From positions 1 to 33,008 of the forward strand of contig JARGFJ010000028.1 of assembly GCA_029210875.1 (NCBI GenBank): 33,008 nucleotides of DNA, given 5' to 3'. How positions within the stretch are numbered: position 1 is the first letter of the stretch; every line of letters begins with the position of its first letter. This DNA is from Gammaproteobacteria bacterium (GTDB lineage Bacteria; Pseudomonadota; Gammaproteobacteria; Nitrosococcales; Methylophagaceae). The notes below the pieces were generated by a model. It made no database searches and had not been told where the DNA came from. It saw only the letters and a list, made by a program, of their open reading frames with translations. The position numbers and the translations under genes are program-made. Positions 1-9,388 of this stretch are shown here, in pieces.

Positions 1-12
1 TTTTAAAGAGCG
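1..12 (-). promoter_or_regulatory. boxA-like antitermination element of an rRNA leader
   Basis: Read on the minus strand the first twelve bases are CGCTCTTTAAAA, close to the E. coli rrn boxA core TGCTCTTTAACA that recruits the Nus antitermination complex. It lies about 30-40 nt downstream of the predicted P2 start site, where a 16S leader boxA is expected. The 16S gene itself would be to the left of the window and is not seen. Confidence 0.6.
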
Positions 13-49
13 TTTGATGAACAACAGTATGTCCAACAAAGAAGCGAGA

Positions 50-77
50 ATTATACAGACACCCGCTGGGCTGTCAA
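50..77 (-). promoter_or_regulatory. rRNA operon promoter P2 (sigma-70)
   Basis: On the minus strand there is a perfect TTGACA (72-77), a 16-bp spacer, and a perfect TATAAT (50-55), followed by TCTCGC. Transcription would start near 42-43 and run leftward off the window. The strength of the match, the boxA-like element just downstream, and the position next to the 3' end of tyrS (as in Pseudomonas) point to an rRNA operon promoter. The rRNA itself is inferred. Confidence 0.8.
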
Positions 78-133
78 GCTTTTCTTCACGCTTTCGGACA
101 ATACATCTTTCCAAAAACCCGAAGAAGTGGCGC

Positions 134-161
134 ATTTTACAGACTAAATTGAGATGGTCAA
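134..161 (-). promoter_or_regulatory. rRNA operon promoter P1 (sigma-70)
   Basis: A second minus-strand promoter lies 84 bp upstream of P2: TTGACC (156-161), a 16-bp spacer, TAAAAT (134-139), then a GC-rich discriminator GCGCC. A GC-rich discriminator and 16-bp spacer are typical of stringently controlled rrn P1 promoters. The tandem P1/P2 arrangement supports the reading. Confidence 0.7.
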
Positions 162-442
162 CAGGAAGTTTTTCCCGACTATAATTCTTAATTAGTAGCT
201 TATTGAAAACTGTGACTATTTTAGTTTCCACTATGAAATATTTGTACAAATTAATGTACATTGTCGTCTCTTTTCATGCAGCTTATTAACGTTCACCGCA
301 GTAAGTTAATTAATCATCTTGCATGAATTAAAAAGAATTTAAGCTTACTATCGTTGTTCTATTCAACTCTAATACTTAAGTTTAGTATCAGTATCAATCC
401 AATTCAGATGCTAAATTTAGAACACGCATGTTCAATGGGAAG
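162..442. other. AT-rich intergenic region upstream of the rRNA promoters
   Basis: No coding frame with a believable ribosome binding site was seen here. The stretch is AT-rich, as expected for the upstream activating region (UP element, Fis sites) of an rRNA promoter, but I could not define individual sites. It contains two TGTACA palindromes six bases apart at 243-260. Confidence 0.4.
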
Positions 443-469
443 GCTGACGATGATACATTCATCGCCAGC
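443..469 (-). terminator. hairpin downstream of tyrS, possible terminator
   Basis: An 11-bp inverted repeat (443-453 with 459-469, one G-U pair in the RNA, 5-nt loop) begins 17 bp beyond the tyrS stop codon. It is well placed to end the tyrS transcript before the rRNA promoters. The U-tract after it is weak (CTTCCCATT), so factor-independent termination is not certain. Confidence 0.5.
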
Positions 470-486
470 GGTAAGAATAGTAGTGT

Positions 487-1686
487 TTAATTTGTGCTGA
501 TTCGAGCAAATTTTCGTTTGCCAACCTGATATACCGCGGTAACATCTTTAATGATGATCATGGCTTTATCATCAATTTTAGTTCCATCAATTTTTACAGC
601 ACCTTGCTTTATCATTCTTAATGCTTCAGACGTGCTGACCGTTAAGTTGGCCTCTTTGAGTAAATTAGCAATCGGCATACCATCATCACCGACAGTGATA
701 TTAAGGTCGGCTATATCTTCTGGGATTTCACCCTTTTTGAACTGATTTTCGAAACCTTGTCGTGCCTCAGGTCCTGCTTGTTCTCCGTGAAAGCGATTGA
801 CAATTTCTTCAGCAAACGTTTTCTTAATCTCAACCGGATTACGACCCTGTTCAACTTCAGTACGCCATTGCTTTATTTCATCTAAGGTTCTGAAGCTCAG
901 TAATTCTATATAACGCCACATCAAATCATCTGAAATCGACATTAACTTACCGAAGATATCTTTGGGACTATCATTAATACCGATATAGTTACCTAATGAT
1001 TTCGACATTTTTTGGATGCCGTCTAAACCTTCTAATATAGGCATAGTCAGAATTGACTGTTGTGGTTTACCGTAGGCCTTTTGTAACTCACGCCCCATTA
1101 ACAAGTTAAATTTTTGATCTGTACCACCCAATTCAACATCTGCATTGAGTTCTACAGAGTCATAACCTTGGATTAAAGGATATAAAAATTCGTGTATGGC
1201 AATTGATTGACCACTTTTATAACGTTTATCAAAGTCATCTCGTTCTAACATTCTTGCAACAGTGTGATTTGAAGCCAGACGAATCATGTCAGCTGATGAA
1301 AGCTTATTCATCCACTCTGAGTTAAATACAACGGTAGTTTTAGCCGGATCAAGAATTTTAAACACTTGTTCCTGATACGATTGTGCATTTTCTTTTACTT
1401 GTTCGCGTGTTAATGGCTTTCTTGTGACATTTTTACCTGTTGGATCACCAATCATTCCAGTGAAATCACCAATCAAAAATAAAATTTCATGCCCCAAATC
1501 CTGGAACTGTTTAAGCTTATTTAAAAGCACTGTATGACCTAAATGCAGATCCGGCGCAGTTGGATCAAATCCTGCTTTGATGCGCAGAGGTCGACCTGTT
1601 TCAAGTTTTTCAATCAACTCACTTTCAACCAGGATTTCTTCAGCGCCCCGTTGAATTATGGCTAACGCCTCTTGCACAGGAATCAT
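487..1686 (-). CDS. tyrS: tyrosyl-tRNA synthetase
   Basis: Charges tRNA-Tyr with tyrosine in the cytoplasm (class I synthetase). The HIGH-type motif HLGH is at residues 48-51, KMSKS is at about residue 230, and an S4-like RNA-binding domain forms the C-terminus. The open frame extends upstream to 1851. The start at 1686 is preferred because a GGAG ribosome binding site lies six bases before that ATG and the resulting 399 residues equal the Pseudomonas TyrS length, with an aligned N-terminus ([16 protein letters not shown]). It is divergent from the M23 peptidase gene and its 3' end faces the rRNA promoters, an arrangement shared with Pseudomonas. Confidence 0.96.
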   Translation of the reverse strand: MIPVQEALAIIQRGAEEILVESELIEKLETGRPLRIKAGFDPTAPDLHLGHTVLLNKLKQFQDLGHEILFLIGDFTGMIGDPTGKNVTRKPLTREQVKENAQSYQEQVFKILDPAKTTVVFNSEWMNKLSSADMIRLASNHTVARMLERDDFDKRYKSGQSIAIHEFLYPLIQGYDSVELNADVELGGTDQKFNLLMGRELQKAYGKPQQSILTMPILEGLDGIQKMSKSLGNYIGINDSPKDIFGKLMSISDDLMWRYIELLSFRTLDEIKQWRTEVEQGRNPVEIKKTFAEEIVNRFHGEQAGPEARQGFENQFKKGEIPEDIADLNITVGDDGMPIANLLKEANLTVSTSEALRMIKQGAVKIDGTKIDDKAMIIIKDVTAVYQVGKRKFARISTN

Positions 1687-1811
1687 GTATTTCTCCAGAA
1701 TATTTTCAAATTTGCTCGGCATACTATCACAAAACAGGTCAAGAAAGACTTCCATTCCAATGAAAATACTGCCAAAATGCAACGTTATTAAGTTAATTTT
1801 TGAGCTGTCCG

Positions 1812-3392
1812 ATGAAACGAAATCACCTTGTTCGAGATTCACAACAAACAAATATATTTAATAGCTCATCGACTCGACTCGGCAAGCGCCGTCATATTCT
1901 GTCATTATCACTATTTACATTAGCAAGCATATTGATTACATCAATGGTTCTAGCAACAAGCCAACCCGTTATAAATAGCAGTCAAACCAAAATTATTGAT
2001 TTACCCAACCTACCTGCAGCAATGCAAACTGCATCAATAGATAACAATCAGACCAACACATTAACTCTTCCAGACTTACACACTAAAGATAATAACCCCG
2101 TAGATATTTCCAAGATTGCGACAACTACCAAGTCCATCAATAACGAAATTAACCCCACAGCCACTGAGCTCGCTTTTTTAGAACAGCAAGCACTTGACGA
2201 ATCTCACGCATTAATAAATGCGAATAGCATTGATATATCAACAGAACAAGATCAAGAACAAATAAAAGCTATTAGCTCTCCCAAGCTCTATTGGCGAGAA
2301 CTCGCAGTTAAATCTGGTGATAACTTGTCGCTTCTTTTCCCACGCGTCGGCTTATCTGCTCGTGACGTATACAATGTTGCTCAACTTGGAAAAGACATCA
2401 CGCCTTTACTCAAGTTAAAACCAGGGCAAATCATGCGTTTTGGTTTTTTAGAAAGTGATAAAACACAACTTAAACAAATTGAGTTAGCACTGGATCCAAT
2501 TAATACATTGATCATTACTAACTCTGATGATGGTTATAAAGCAATAACTCACACTCGTGATGTTGAGACAAAACAAGTCCACGCCTCTGGTACAATCGTT
2601 AGCTCATTGTTTGGTGCAGGTAAAGAGGCAGGCTTATCAGATAAGCTGATAATGGAACTCGCGTATATATTTGGTTGGGATATCGATTTTGCTCTAGATT
2701 TGCGTGAAAATGATCATTTCAAAGTGATTTATAACGAAAAGTATATTGAAGCTGAGAAGTTTGCTGATGGCGACATAGTCGCTGCTGAGTTCGTAAACCA
2801 AGGCAAATCATTTAAAGCGGTTCGTTATATTGATGACAATGGCCAAAGTAGATTCTATACACCTTCTGGCGAGAGCATGCGCAAGGCATTTAATCGTACT
2901 CCAGTTCATTTTTCTAGAATTAGTTCGAAATTTAACCCTAACCGTAAGCATCCTAAATTAAAAGGGGTAACACGCCCACATCAAGGTGTTGATTACGCTG
3001 CCAGCACAGGTACACCTATCATGGCAACGGGTGATGGAAAAGTACAATTTGTTGGTACTAAAGGTGGCTATGGTAGAACAGTCATTTTATCGCATGGAGG
3101 TAAATACACTACCCTTTATGCGCATATGTCTCGTTTTGCCAAAAGCATGAAACTAGGCAAACGTGTCAATCAAGGTGATGTAATTGGCTATATTGGCAGC
3201 AGTGGTTTGGCTACTGGACCTCATCTTCACTACGAGTTTAGAGTCAATGGTGTTCATCGTAATCCATTGACCGTGACGCTACCTAAAGCGGAATCACTGC
3301 CCAAAAAATATAAGGCTGATTTTGAGAAAAAAGCACAGCCATTGCTGGCTCAACTTGATTCAATTGGCACTAAACTCGCTTTTAATAATTGA
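1812..3392 (+). CDS. M23 family peptidoglycan metallopeptidase (MepM-like)
   Basis: A membrane-anchored envelope peptidase predicted to cleave peptide cross-links in murein. With the ATG at 1812 (526 residues) there is a basic N-terminus, one hydrophobic segment (about residues 29-48), a low-complexity linker, and an OapA/LysM-like domain (about 158-220). The C-terminal LytM/M23 domain carries HQGVD (H390, D394), YAHMS (H438) and HLHYE (H471, H473), so the zinc ligands and catalytic His are intact. A TTG at 1800 is in frame but has no better ribosome binding site. It stands between tyrS and anmK as in Pseudomonas, which suggests a role in wall growth or recycling. Confidence 0.93.
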   Translation: MKRNHLVRDSQQTNIFNSSSTRLGKRRHILSLSLFTLASILITSMVLATSQPVINSSQTKIIDLPNLPAAMQTASIDNNQTNTLTLPDLHTKDNNPVDISKIATTTKSINNEINPTATELAFLEQQALDESHALINANSIDISTEQDQEQIKAISSPKLYWRELAVKSGDNLSLLFPRVGLSARDVYNVAQLGKDITPLLKLKPGQIMRFGFLESDKTQLKQIELALDPINTLIITNSDDGYKAITHTRDVETKQVHASGTIVSSLFGAGKEAGLSDKLIMELAYIFGWDIDFALDLRENDHFKVIYNEKYIEAEKFADGDIVAAEFVNQGKSFKAVRYIDDNGQSRFYTPSGESMRKAFNRTPVHFSRISSKFNPNRKHPKLKGVTRPHQGVDYAASTGTPIMATGDGKVQFVGTKGGYGRTVILSHGGKYTTLYAHMSRFAKSMKLGKRVNQGDVIGYIGSSGLATGPHLHYEFRVNGVHRNPLTVTLPKAESLPKKYKADFEKKAQPLLAQLDSIGTKLAFNN

Positions 3393-3404
3393 TATTTCTA
3401 AATT

Positions 3405-4529
3405 ATGGGCTTGTATATAGGCATCATGTCAGGAACAAGTCTAGACGGCCTAGATGTTGTTGTAATTGAATACTCTGATACTCATTCCTTTAAGTTAATT
3501 GCAGCCGAAACGTTTCCATTTCCAAATAAACTAGATCATAGATTATCTGAGCTTATTAGCACTACTAATTGCAAGCTACTAGATCTTGGTCAATTAGATA
3601 TAGAGTTAGGTCAGGTTATTGCTGACTGTATCACCATACTTTTAAATAAAAACAATATTGCCGCTAGTGATATCAACGCTATTGGTAGTCATGGTCAAAC
3701 ACTATTTCATTCGCCTGATAGCCCATTTCCTTTTAGCATGCAAATTGGTAATGGTAATACTATCGCACAGCAAACAAATATCACAACGATTACTGACTTT
3801 AGACAACGAGATATTGCCGCAGGTGGACAAGGAGCACCTTTGGTTCCTGTATTCCATAAGGAATTATTTGCTGATGGTCACACTGATCGAGCGATAGTAA
3901 ATATAGGTGGAATAAGCAATATTACTCTACTTCCAGCCAATTCCAGTTCAGCTATTCTAGGCTTTGACTCTGGGCCTGGTAACGGCTTACTTAATGCGTG
4001 GATACAATCACATCGCAACACCCCATTTGATAAGGATGGCATCTGGGCAGCATCTGGGCAGTGTCATGATGCGTTATTAGAACTCTTAATGAACGAAGCT
4101 TATTTTGGCATTTCTATCCCTAAAAGCACTGGCCGTGAACTATTTAATCTAACATGGTTAAATAACAAGCTTGCGCAATTAGATCAGCCTGTTGCAGCCG
4201 CTGATGTTCAGGCGACACTTATACAACTTACCGTAAAGTCGATTGCCGATGCTATGGCTCGTTATGCCAGTAATGTCAAAGAAATGTATCTGTGTGGAGG
4301 TGGCACTCATAATACATTTTTAATATCACAACTACGCAAAGATCTACCAGATCTATCAATTCAGAGTACGCAGGTTCTAGGTTTACATCCTGATTGGGTC
4401 GAGGCCAGTGCTTTTGCATGGTTAGCGTATAAAACACTGAACAAACAATCTGGTAATTTGACCTCTGTTACGGGTGCAAAGCAGTCTGTCATTCTCGGGG
4501 CAACTTATTGGTCTAACGAATCTTCATAA
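3405..4529 (+). CDS. anmK: anhydro-N-acetylmuramic acid kinase
   Basis: Phosphorylates and opens 1,6-anhydro-MurNAc to MurNAc-6-phosphate during cytoplasmic recycling of peptidoglycan fragments. The N-terminal ATP-binding signature MSGTSLDG (residues 8-15), GQTLFH, the catalytic segment TDFRQRDIAAGGQGAPLVP, and GFDSGPGNGLLNAW are all present. At 374 residues it is full length. It begins 12 bp after the M23 peptidase stop, so the two are probably cotranscribed. Its 3' end overlaps the 3' end of the convergent gcvH by 25 bp. Confidence 0.96.
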   Translation: MGLYIGIMSGTSLDGLDVVVIEYSDTHSFKLIAAETFPFPNKLDHRLSELISTTNCKLLDLGQLDIELGQVIADCITILLNKNNIAASDINAIGSHGQTLFHSPDSPFPFSMQIGNGNTIAQQTNITTITDFRQRDIAAGGQGAPLVPVFHKELFADGHTDRAIVNIGGISNITLLPANSSSAILGFDSGPGNGLLNAWIQSHRNTPFDKDGIWAASGQCHDALLELLMNEAYFGISIPKSTGRELFNLTWLNNKLAQLDQPVAAADVQATLIQLTVKSIADAMARYASNVKEMYLCGGGTHNTFLISQLRKDLPDLSIQSTQVLGLHPDWVEASAFAWLAYKTLNKQSGNLTSVTGAKQSVILGATYWSNESS

Positions 4530-4888
4530 GCAGTTGCAGATAGTAGAGCACTCAGATCATCTTTGTTATCTGGCACAAACCTAAATAACCAACCTTCACC
4601 AAATGAATCTTCATTTATCATTTCGGGAGCATCTTCCAAATTAGCATTTATTGCAGAAATTTCACCACTAATTGGCATATAAATATCTGATGCAGCTTTA
4701 ACAGATTCAAGTAGCATGCACTCTTCTTTAGCAGAAAATCGTTGACCTACTTCTGGTAAATCTGCAAAGACAACATCGCCTAATAAGTCCTGGGCATGAT
4801 CAGTAATACCGACGGTTATTTCACCATTAGCTTCTAATCTCACCCATTCATGAGTTTCAACATATTTCAAAGAGTCAGGATTGCTCAT
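4505..4888 (-). CDS. gcvH: glycine cleavage system H protein (lipoyl carrier)
   Basis: A small carrier protein whose lipoyl-lysine shuttles the aminomethyl group in the glycine cleavage complex. The lipoylation segment ESVKAASDIY places the modified lysine at residue 64, and the N-terminus (YVETHEWVRL) is typical of the family. At 127 residues it is full length. No gcvT or gcvP is near. It begins exactly where malQ ends, so it is the last gene of the glycogen operon. It overlaps the convergent anmK by 25 bp. A carrier for another lipoyl-dependent system is possible, but the sequence looks like ordinary GcvH. Confidence 0.93.
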   Translation of the reverse strand: MSNPDSLKYVETHEWVRLEANGEITVGITDHAQDLLGDVVFADLPEVGQRFSAKEECMLLESVKAASDIYMPISGEISAINANLEDAPEMINEDSFGEGWLFRFVPDNKDDLSALLSATAYEDSLDQ

Positions 4889-6340
4889 TTAGTTTGTTCG
4901 TCCATATAATTGATTTAATTTTTTAAATCTTTGGGCAGATGTCTGATCAACCATATCCCAATCAAACTGCCAAGACCAGTTGCCTTCGGTTGTACCAGGA
5001 ATATTCATCCGATGCTCACCATCTAAAGCCAAAACATCTTGCATAGGTATCACAGCCAATTTTGAAACCGTTGCTAAACAAACTCGAATTAATTGCCATG
5101 GCATTTGTTCATCTGTTTGGCCTAAATAGTCATGAACTCGTAACTTAGTATAGTCATTGATCTCACCAAACCAACCTAAGGTTGTATTGTTATCATGTGT
5201 GCCCGTATAAGAAACGCTATCGATAGTATGGTTATGTGGTAAATAGGGATTATTGGCATCATCGCCAAATGCAAATTGTAATATTTTCATGCCTGGCATC
5301 GCATATTTTTCACGTAATGCAGTCACTTCGTCAGTAATAATACCAAGGTCTTCAGCAACTAAAGGTAACTCACCAAACGAATTTTTTAGTCTATCAAATA
5401 AAGCCTCGCCTGGTGCTTTAACCCATTGCCCATCAATTGCCGTTTCACAACTCGCGGGGATCTCCCAACAGGCTTCAAAACCACGAAAATGATCAATACG
5501 TATTAAGTCAAAAAGCGCCAATTGTGTTTGCATACGTTGCTGCCACCACAAAAAATCCTGTTCAATATGTTTATCCCAACGATAGAGAGGATTGCCCCAA
5601 CGTTGACCAGTAGATGAAAAATAATCGGGCGGTACACCAGCCACTTTTTCAGCTTGACCTGCACCATCCAGGGTAAACAATGAAGGATTTGCCCATACAT
5701 CGGCACTGTCATGGGCAACAAAAATAGGCATATCACCAAACAATACTATCCCACGCTCATTGGCATAGCTTTTTAAAGCATGCCATTGTTTGAAAAACAG
5801 AAATTGCCCAAACCGGCGAATATCAAGTGCTTCTTTACGATCGTAACGAATTTTTTGGATCGCAGTGTTTTGACGATCACGAAGTGATTCTGGCCATTCA
5901 TACCAGGCTGTGGTGTGATTTAAGTGTCGAATCTCGCGAAACAAAACATAATCATCCAACCAGTATTCTTCTCGTTTGCAAAAATTAATAAAAGCGTGCC
6001 TGTCTTCATCACTGGCTTTTGCAGAAAATTGTCTAAACGCTTTGACTAAGGTTATTAAAAAAGTAGTATCAATAATCGTTTTCGGATCGGCCCAAGGTTC
6101 TAATTTAACTGTATCCCAACAAACTAATGCTGGATTACCCGCATGTGCTGATAAACATTGATAGGGTGATCCATCCGCATGGGTTGGACCTAAAGGTAAC
6201 ATTTGCCATACGGTTACCCCAGATTCATGTAAAAAATCAATAAATTTGTAAGCATCAGGTCCTAAATTTGCTGATGGCAGACTCGAGATATGTAATAAAA
6301 CACCAGCTCGTCTTTGTTGAAATACTGCGGCTTGTTTCAT
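4889..6340 (-). CDS. malQ: 4-alpha-glucanotransferase (amylomaltase, GH77)
   Basis: Transfers maltooligosaccharide segments between alpha-1,4-glucans, with a role in glycogen and maltodextrin remodelling. The GH77 catalytic residues are visible: nucleophile D283 in LIRIDHFRGFE, acid/base E330 in LVAEDLG, and D383 in TGTHDNN. The ATG at 6340 follows AGAGG and gives 483 residues, 4 bp after the GH57 gene. A GTG at 6352 is in frame but its ribosome binding site would be too close. It is third in the operon glgC - GH57 - malQ - gcvH. Confidence 0.95.
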   Translation of the reverse strand: MKQAAVFQQRRAGVLLHISSLPSANLGPDAYKFIDFLHESGVTVWQMLPLGPTHADGSPYQCLSAHAGNPALVCWDTVKLEPWADPKTIIDTTFLITLVKAFRQFSAKASDEDRHAFINFCKREEYWLDDYVLFREIRHLNHTTAWYEWPESLRDRQNTAIQKIRYDRKEALDIRRFGQFLFFKQWHALKSYANERGIVLFGDMPIFVAHDSADVWANPSLFTLDGAGQAEKVAGVPPDYFSSTGQRWGNPLYRWDKHIEQDFLWWQQRMQTQLALFDLIRIDHFRGFEACWEIPASCETAIDGQWVKAPGEALFDRLKNSFGELPLVAEDLGIITDEVTALREKYAMPGMKILQFAFGDDANNPYLPHNHTIDSVSYTGTHDNNTTLGWFGEINDYTKLRVHDYLGQTDEQMPWQLIRVCLATVSKLAVIPMQDVLALDGEHRMNIPGTTEGNWSWQFDWDMVDQTSAQRFKKLNQLYGRTN

Positions 6341-6344
6341 CGAA

Positions 6345-8027
6345 TTAACCACCTCTTCGCATAGTACCGCCTTGTTCTACGCCACCACCACCATGAGATA
6401 CCGCTTCAGATAATGATTGTGGAACCTCTACTCCTAACATTTGATATAAGTTTGACAGGTGTAAACGAAATAAACGTTCAAAATCACTGACGCTATCGGC
6501 TGAATTGTAATCCCCAAACCACCAGAACCAATCAGAGCCTTCACAAATAGCTAATTGACGCTCTAATGCGTTCAATATATCTGGATCAAATTGCTGAGTT
6601 TCCAGCACACGGTCATAGGTTTGTTTGGCTTCACTCAATAAATCCCAACCTCGGTTTTTATCCTGATCACCAATCCAGGTTGAATAAGTACCGTAGACCC
6701 AGCTCCCCCCCACCATTTTGGGTAGAGGTGCAGCTCTAACGCCACTTTTCAGACATTCAGAGAATGTTGTCAATTCAATATCTGGGTGATTGGATAATCG
6801 TGTGTATAAAGCTTGTAGGAAATAATAGCCATTATACGAATAATATTCCCAGGCATTCTCGCCATCTAAAATGACAGATACAACGCGATTCGGATCTTTT
6901 TCTGAATTCGCTTTTATTGTAGTAAGGTGATGGATAAAATCATTAACGGCATCGTCAGCACCCCATGAGGTATAGTTAAATCCTATCATATCTGACAGGC
7001 CATCATCCCTAAAAAAACAAGCCGGTGATGCGCCAGGCAGCTTGTATGGTTTGTGAATATTAGCGTCATGCATCCCTGACAAATTCAAACTATTGCGTAA
7101 GACATTTTCACCGGTAGCCGCCCAATCAAAGCCATGTTTTGCTATTAATTTTAAGGTTTCTGTACATACAGCCCCTTCCGACGGCCAACATCCTTTTGGT
7201 TTAAATCCAAAATAGGATTTAAACACGCGTAAGCCTTCTTTCATATGCCAGTGTGCGCGTTCCTCGCCCCCTGGATAGGTCGTAATTTTAGGCAAGGGTG
7301 CATCAGGCATAGCTTCATGCGTAGTCTTAATATCTAAAAGTAAAGGAATTATTGGGTGAGCATAAGGCGTAACTGATAGCTCGACCCGACCTGTTTCAGC
7401 TAATCGACGATAACGTGGAATTAAGTCACTCAACAACTCGCCAATTACAATCATCAATTGTCGACGGTCATGGAAGCTAAATTGTTTACCTTTCTTCATC
7501 AGTTCCTGAATACGAACGTCCGAGCGTTTGACTGATTCTCCCATCCATGCCAAGTGATACCACACCACCATATCAACAATAAATTGATCATTGATATAAG
7601 GCAATCTACTCGGTTGCTCCAAAATCCACTTTGCCATTTTAACTAAACGTGAAAACTTGGGGTAAGGGTTAATCAGTTTATCTTCATTGGCACGAAGACA
7701 GTTGCTTATTATGGCTCTTCTTTCTTCAGTCTGACTTGGTTGTACTGGTGAATCTAACGCGATTAACATAGGATCTTTTAAGCGTCCAGTACCTTTAAAC
7801 CGTGTTTTAAGCTGTTCATCATAGTCGGCAAGCTGCTCAATTAAGGTTGGAGCAAAATTAACGACCGCTTTTGCACCTGGCACATTTTCAAGATGCCAGG
7901 CCATATCTACATAATCTTTTATTGCATGGAGATAAGTCCATGGTAATTGATACATGCCTCCCATCGGTTCACTGTATTGCGGCTGGTGCATGTGCCAGCA
8001 TAAAACGACTTTTAACTTATCTGACAT
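6345..8027 (-). CDS. glycoside hydrolase family 57 (alpha-amylase/glucanotransferase type)
   Basis: A 560-residue GH57 protein acting on alpha-glucans. Visible family motifs are WHMHQP (residues 11-16), [11 protein letters not shown] (220-230), a G-x-W-P-S-E segment (279-284), and DGENAWE (388-394), whose Asp is the likely acid/base. No signal peptide is seen, so it should be cytoplasmic and act on stored glycogen or maltodextrins. The start overlaps the end of glgC by 11 bp, indicating translational coupling. GH57 includes amylases, glucanotransferases and branching enzymes. Since a GH13 branching enzyme is encoded next door, a hydrolytic or disproportionating activity is more likely. The exact activity is not settled. 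Confidence 0.88.
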   Translation of the reverse strand: MSDKLKVVLCWHMHQPQYSEPMGGMYQLPWTYLHAIKDYVDMAWHLENVPGAKAVVNFAPTLIEQLADYDEQLKTRFKGTGRLKDPMLIALDSPVQPSQTEERRAIISNCLRANEDKLINPYPKFSRLVKMAKWILEQPSRLPYINDQFIVDMVVWYHLAWMGESVKRSDVRIQELMKKGKQFSFHDRRQLMIVIGELLSDLIPRYRRLAETGRVELSVTPYAHPIIPLLLDIKTTHEAMPDAPLPKITTYPGGEERAHWHMKEGLRVFKSYFGFKPKGCWPSEGAVCTETLKLIAKHGFDWAATGENVLRNSLNLSGMHDANIHKPYKLPGASPACFFRDDGLSDMIGFNYTSWGADDAVNDFIHHLTTIKANSEKDPNRVVSVILDGENAWEYYSYNGYYFLQALYTRLSNHPDIELTTFSECLKSGVRAAPLPKMVGGSWVYGTYSTWIGDQDKNRGWDLLSEAKQTYDRVLETQQFDPDILNALERQLAICEGSDWFWWFGDYNSADSVSDFERLFRLHLSNLYQMLGVEVPQSLSEAVSHGGGGVEQGGTMRRGG

Positions 8028-9285
8028 GACGGTATGTTTGTCCTAACATTTCAGGGGTGACTAATACAACACCATTTGGTGAAATTTCATATTTTTGCGC
8101 ATCTGCCTCAGGATCTTCACCAATAACGGTACCTTCAGGTACAACACATCCCTTATCTAAAACGACTTTTTTCAAACGGCAGTGACGATTAATGGTGACA
8201 TCAGGCAACACCACGCAGTCTTCCACAGTAGTATAGCTATGGACTTCGACATTAGAGAATAGAAGTGAATGACGCACCGTTGCGCCAGAAATAATACAGC
8301 CACCAGACACCATAGAATCTACCGCTGTACCACGTCGGTCATCATCATCAAACACAAATTTAGCCGGTGGTTGCTGTGCCTGGTACGTCCAAATAGGCCA
8401 ATTGTCATCATACAAATTTAATTCAGGGGTAATGCCGATCAATTCTAAATTAGCAGCCCAAAACGCATCAATCGTACCAACATCACGCCAGTAACCAGGA
8501 TCGTTGCCTTGCACATCTTTATATGGAAATGCCAAAACTTTATAATTTTTTATCAATGAGGGAATGATGTCATGTCCAAAATCATGGGTAGAGTCTTTGG
8601 TATCAGCATCTTTGATTAATTGCTCATATAAAAATGCAGCGTTAAAGATATAGATCCCCATTGATGCCAGTGCGATACCATCTTTGCCAGGTATTGGCGT
8701 TGGATTATCAGGCTTTTCATTAAAGGCAATTATTCGACGATCTTTATCCACAGACATAACACCAAATGCTTTTGCTTCTTCTAGTGAAACTTCCAGGCAA
8801 CCAATAGTCATATCAGCATTTTGCGCAACATGTCCCGCTAACATATCACCGTAATCCATCTTGTATATGTGATCACCGGCTAATATAACAACATATTTGG
8901 GGTCATGATTTCGTAAAATATCAATATTTTGATAGACGGCATCGGCAGTACCTGAATACCACCCCTGTGTTGTCCGCTGTGATGCAGGAAGTAATTCAAC
9001 AAACTCACCTAATTCACCGCGCATAAAGCCCCAGCCTTGTTGAATATGGCGAATTAATGAATGTGCTTTATATTGCGTTAATATACCAACACGCCTGATA
9101 CCTGAGTTAACACAGTTTGATAGAGGAAAATCGATAATGCGGAACTTGCCACCAAATGGCACACCCGGTTTCGCTCGCCAATCCGTAAGTTGCTTTAAGC
9201 GAGAGCCCCGTCCACCTGCTAAAATCAATGCTAATGTATCTCGAGTAAGACGACTTACGAAACGCGTGCTATTATTGTCTAACAT
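8017..9285 (-). CDS. glgC: glucose-1-phosphate adenylyltransferase (ADP-glucose pyrophosphorylase)
   Basis: Makes ADP-glucose from glucose-1-phosphate and ATP, the committed step of bacterial glycogen synthesis. The N-terminal nucleotidyltransferase signature [13 protein letters not shown] followed by [21 protein letters not shown], the central [14 protein letters not shown], and a C-terminal left-handed beta-helix-like region ([20 protein letters not shown]) are present. The length of 422 is normal. A GGAG ribosome binding site precedes the ATG. It leads the operon and is divergent from glgB across a 103-bp gap that must hold both promoters. Confidence 0.97.
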   Translation of the reverse strand: MLDNNSTRFVSRLTRDTLALILAGGRGSRLKQLTDWRAKPGVPFGGKFRIIDFPLSNCVNSGIRRVGILTQYKAHSLIRHIQQGWGFMRGELGEFVELLPASQRTTQGWYSGTADAVYQNIDILRNHDPKYVVILAGDHIYKMDYGDMLAGHVAQNADMTIGCLEVSLEEAKAFGVMSVDKDRRIIAFNEKPDNPTPIPGKDGIALASMGIYIFNAAFLYEQLIKDADTKDSTHDFGHDIIPSLIKNYKVLAFPYKDVQGNDPGYWRDVGTIDAFWAANLELIGITPELNLYDDNWPIWTYQAQQPPAKFVFDDDDRRGTAVDSMVSGGCIISGATVRHSLLFSNVEVHSYTTVEDCVVLPDVTINRHCRLKKVVLDKGCVVPEGTVIGEDPEADAQKYEISPNGVVLVTPEMLGQTYRHVR

Positions 9286-9388
9286 TAAATTTCTCCACTG
9301 ATGAGTAATCGAACTTTACCTGTTAGCTATAAGCCTGCCACAAGCGGTATATAGACATCAACAAAAATTATATGGAAACTTTATTACC

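Noticed and set aside
243-260. Two TGTACA palindromes six bases apart upstream of the rRNA promoters
   Set aside because: Short self-palindromic words in AT-rich DNA; the centre is not symmetric and no regulator can be assigned.
487-1851. N-terminal extension of TyrS by 55 residues
   Set aside because: The extension does not resemble TyrS, lacks a ribosome binding site, and would run across the start of the divergent M23 gene. A GGAG-preceded ATG at 1686 gives the family length.
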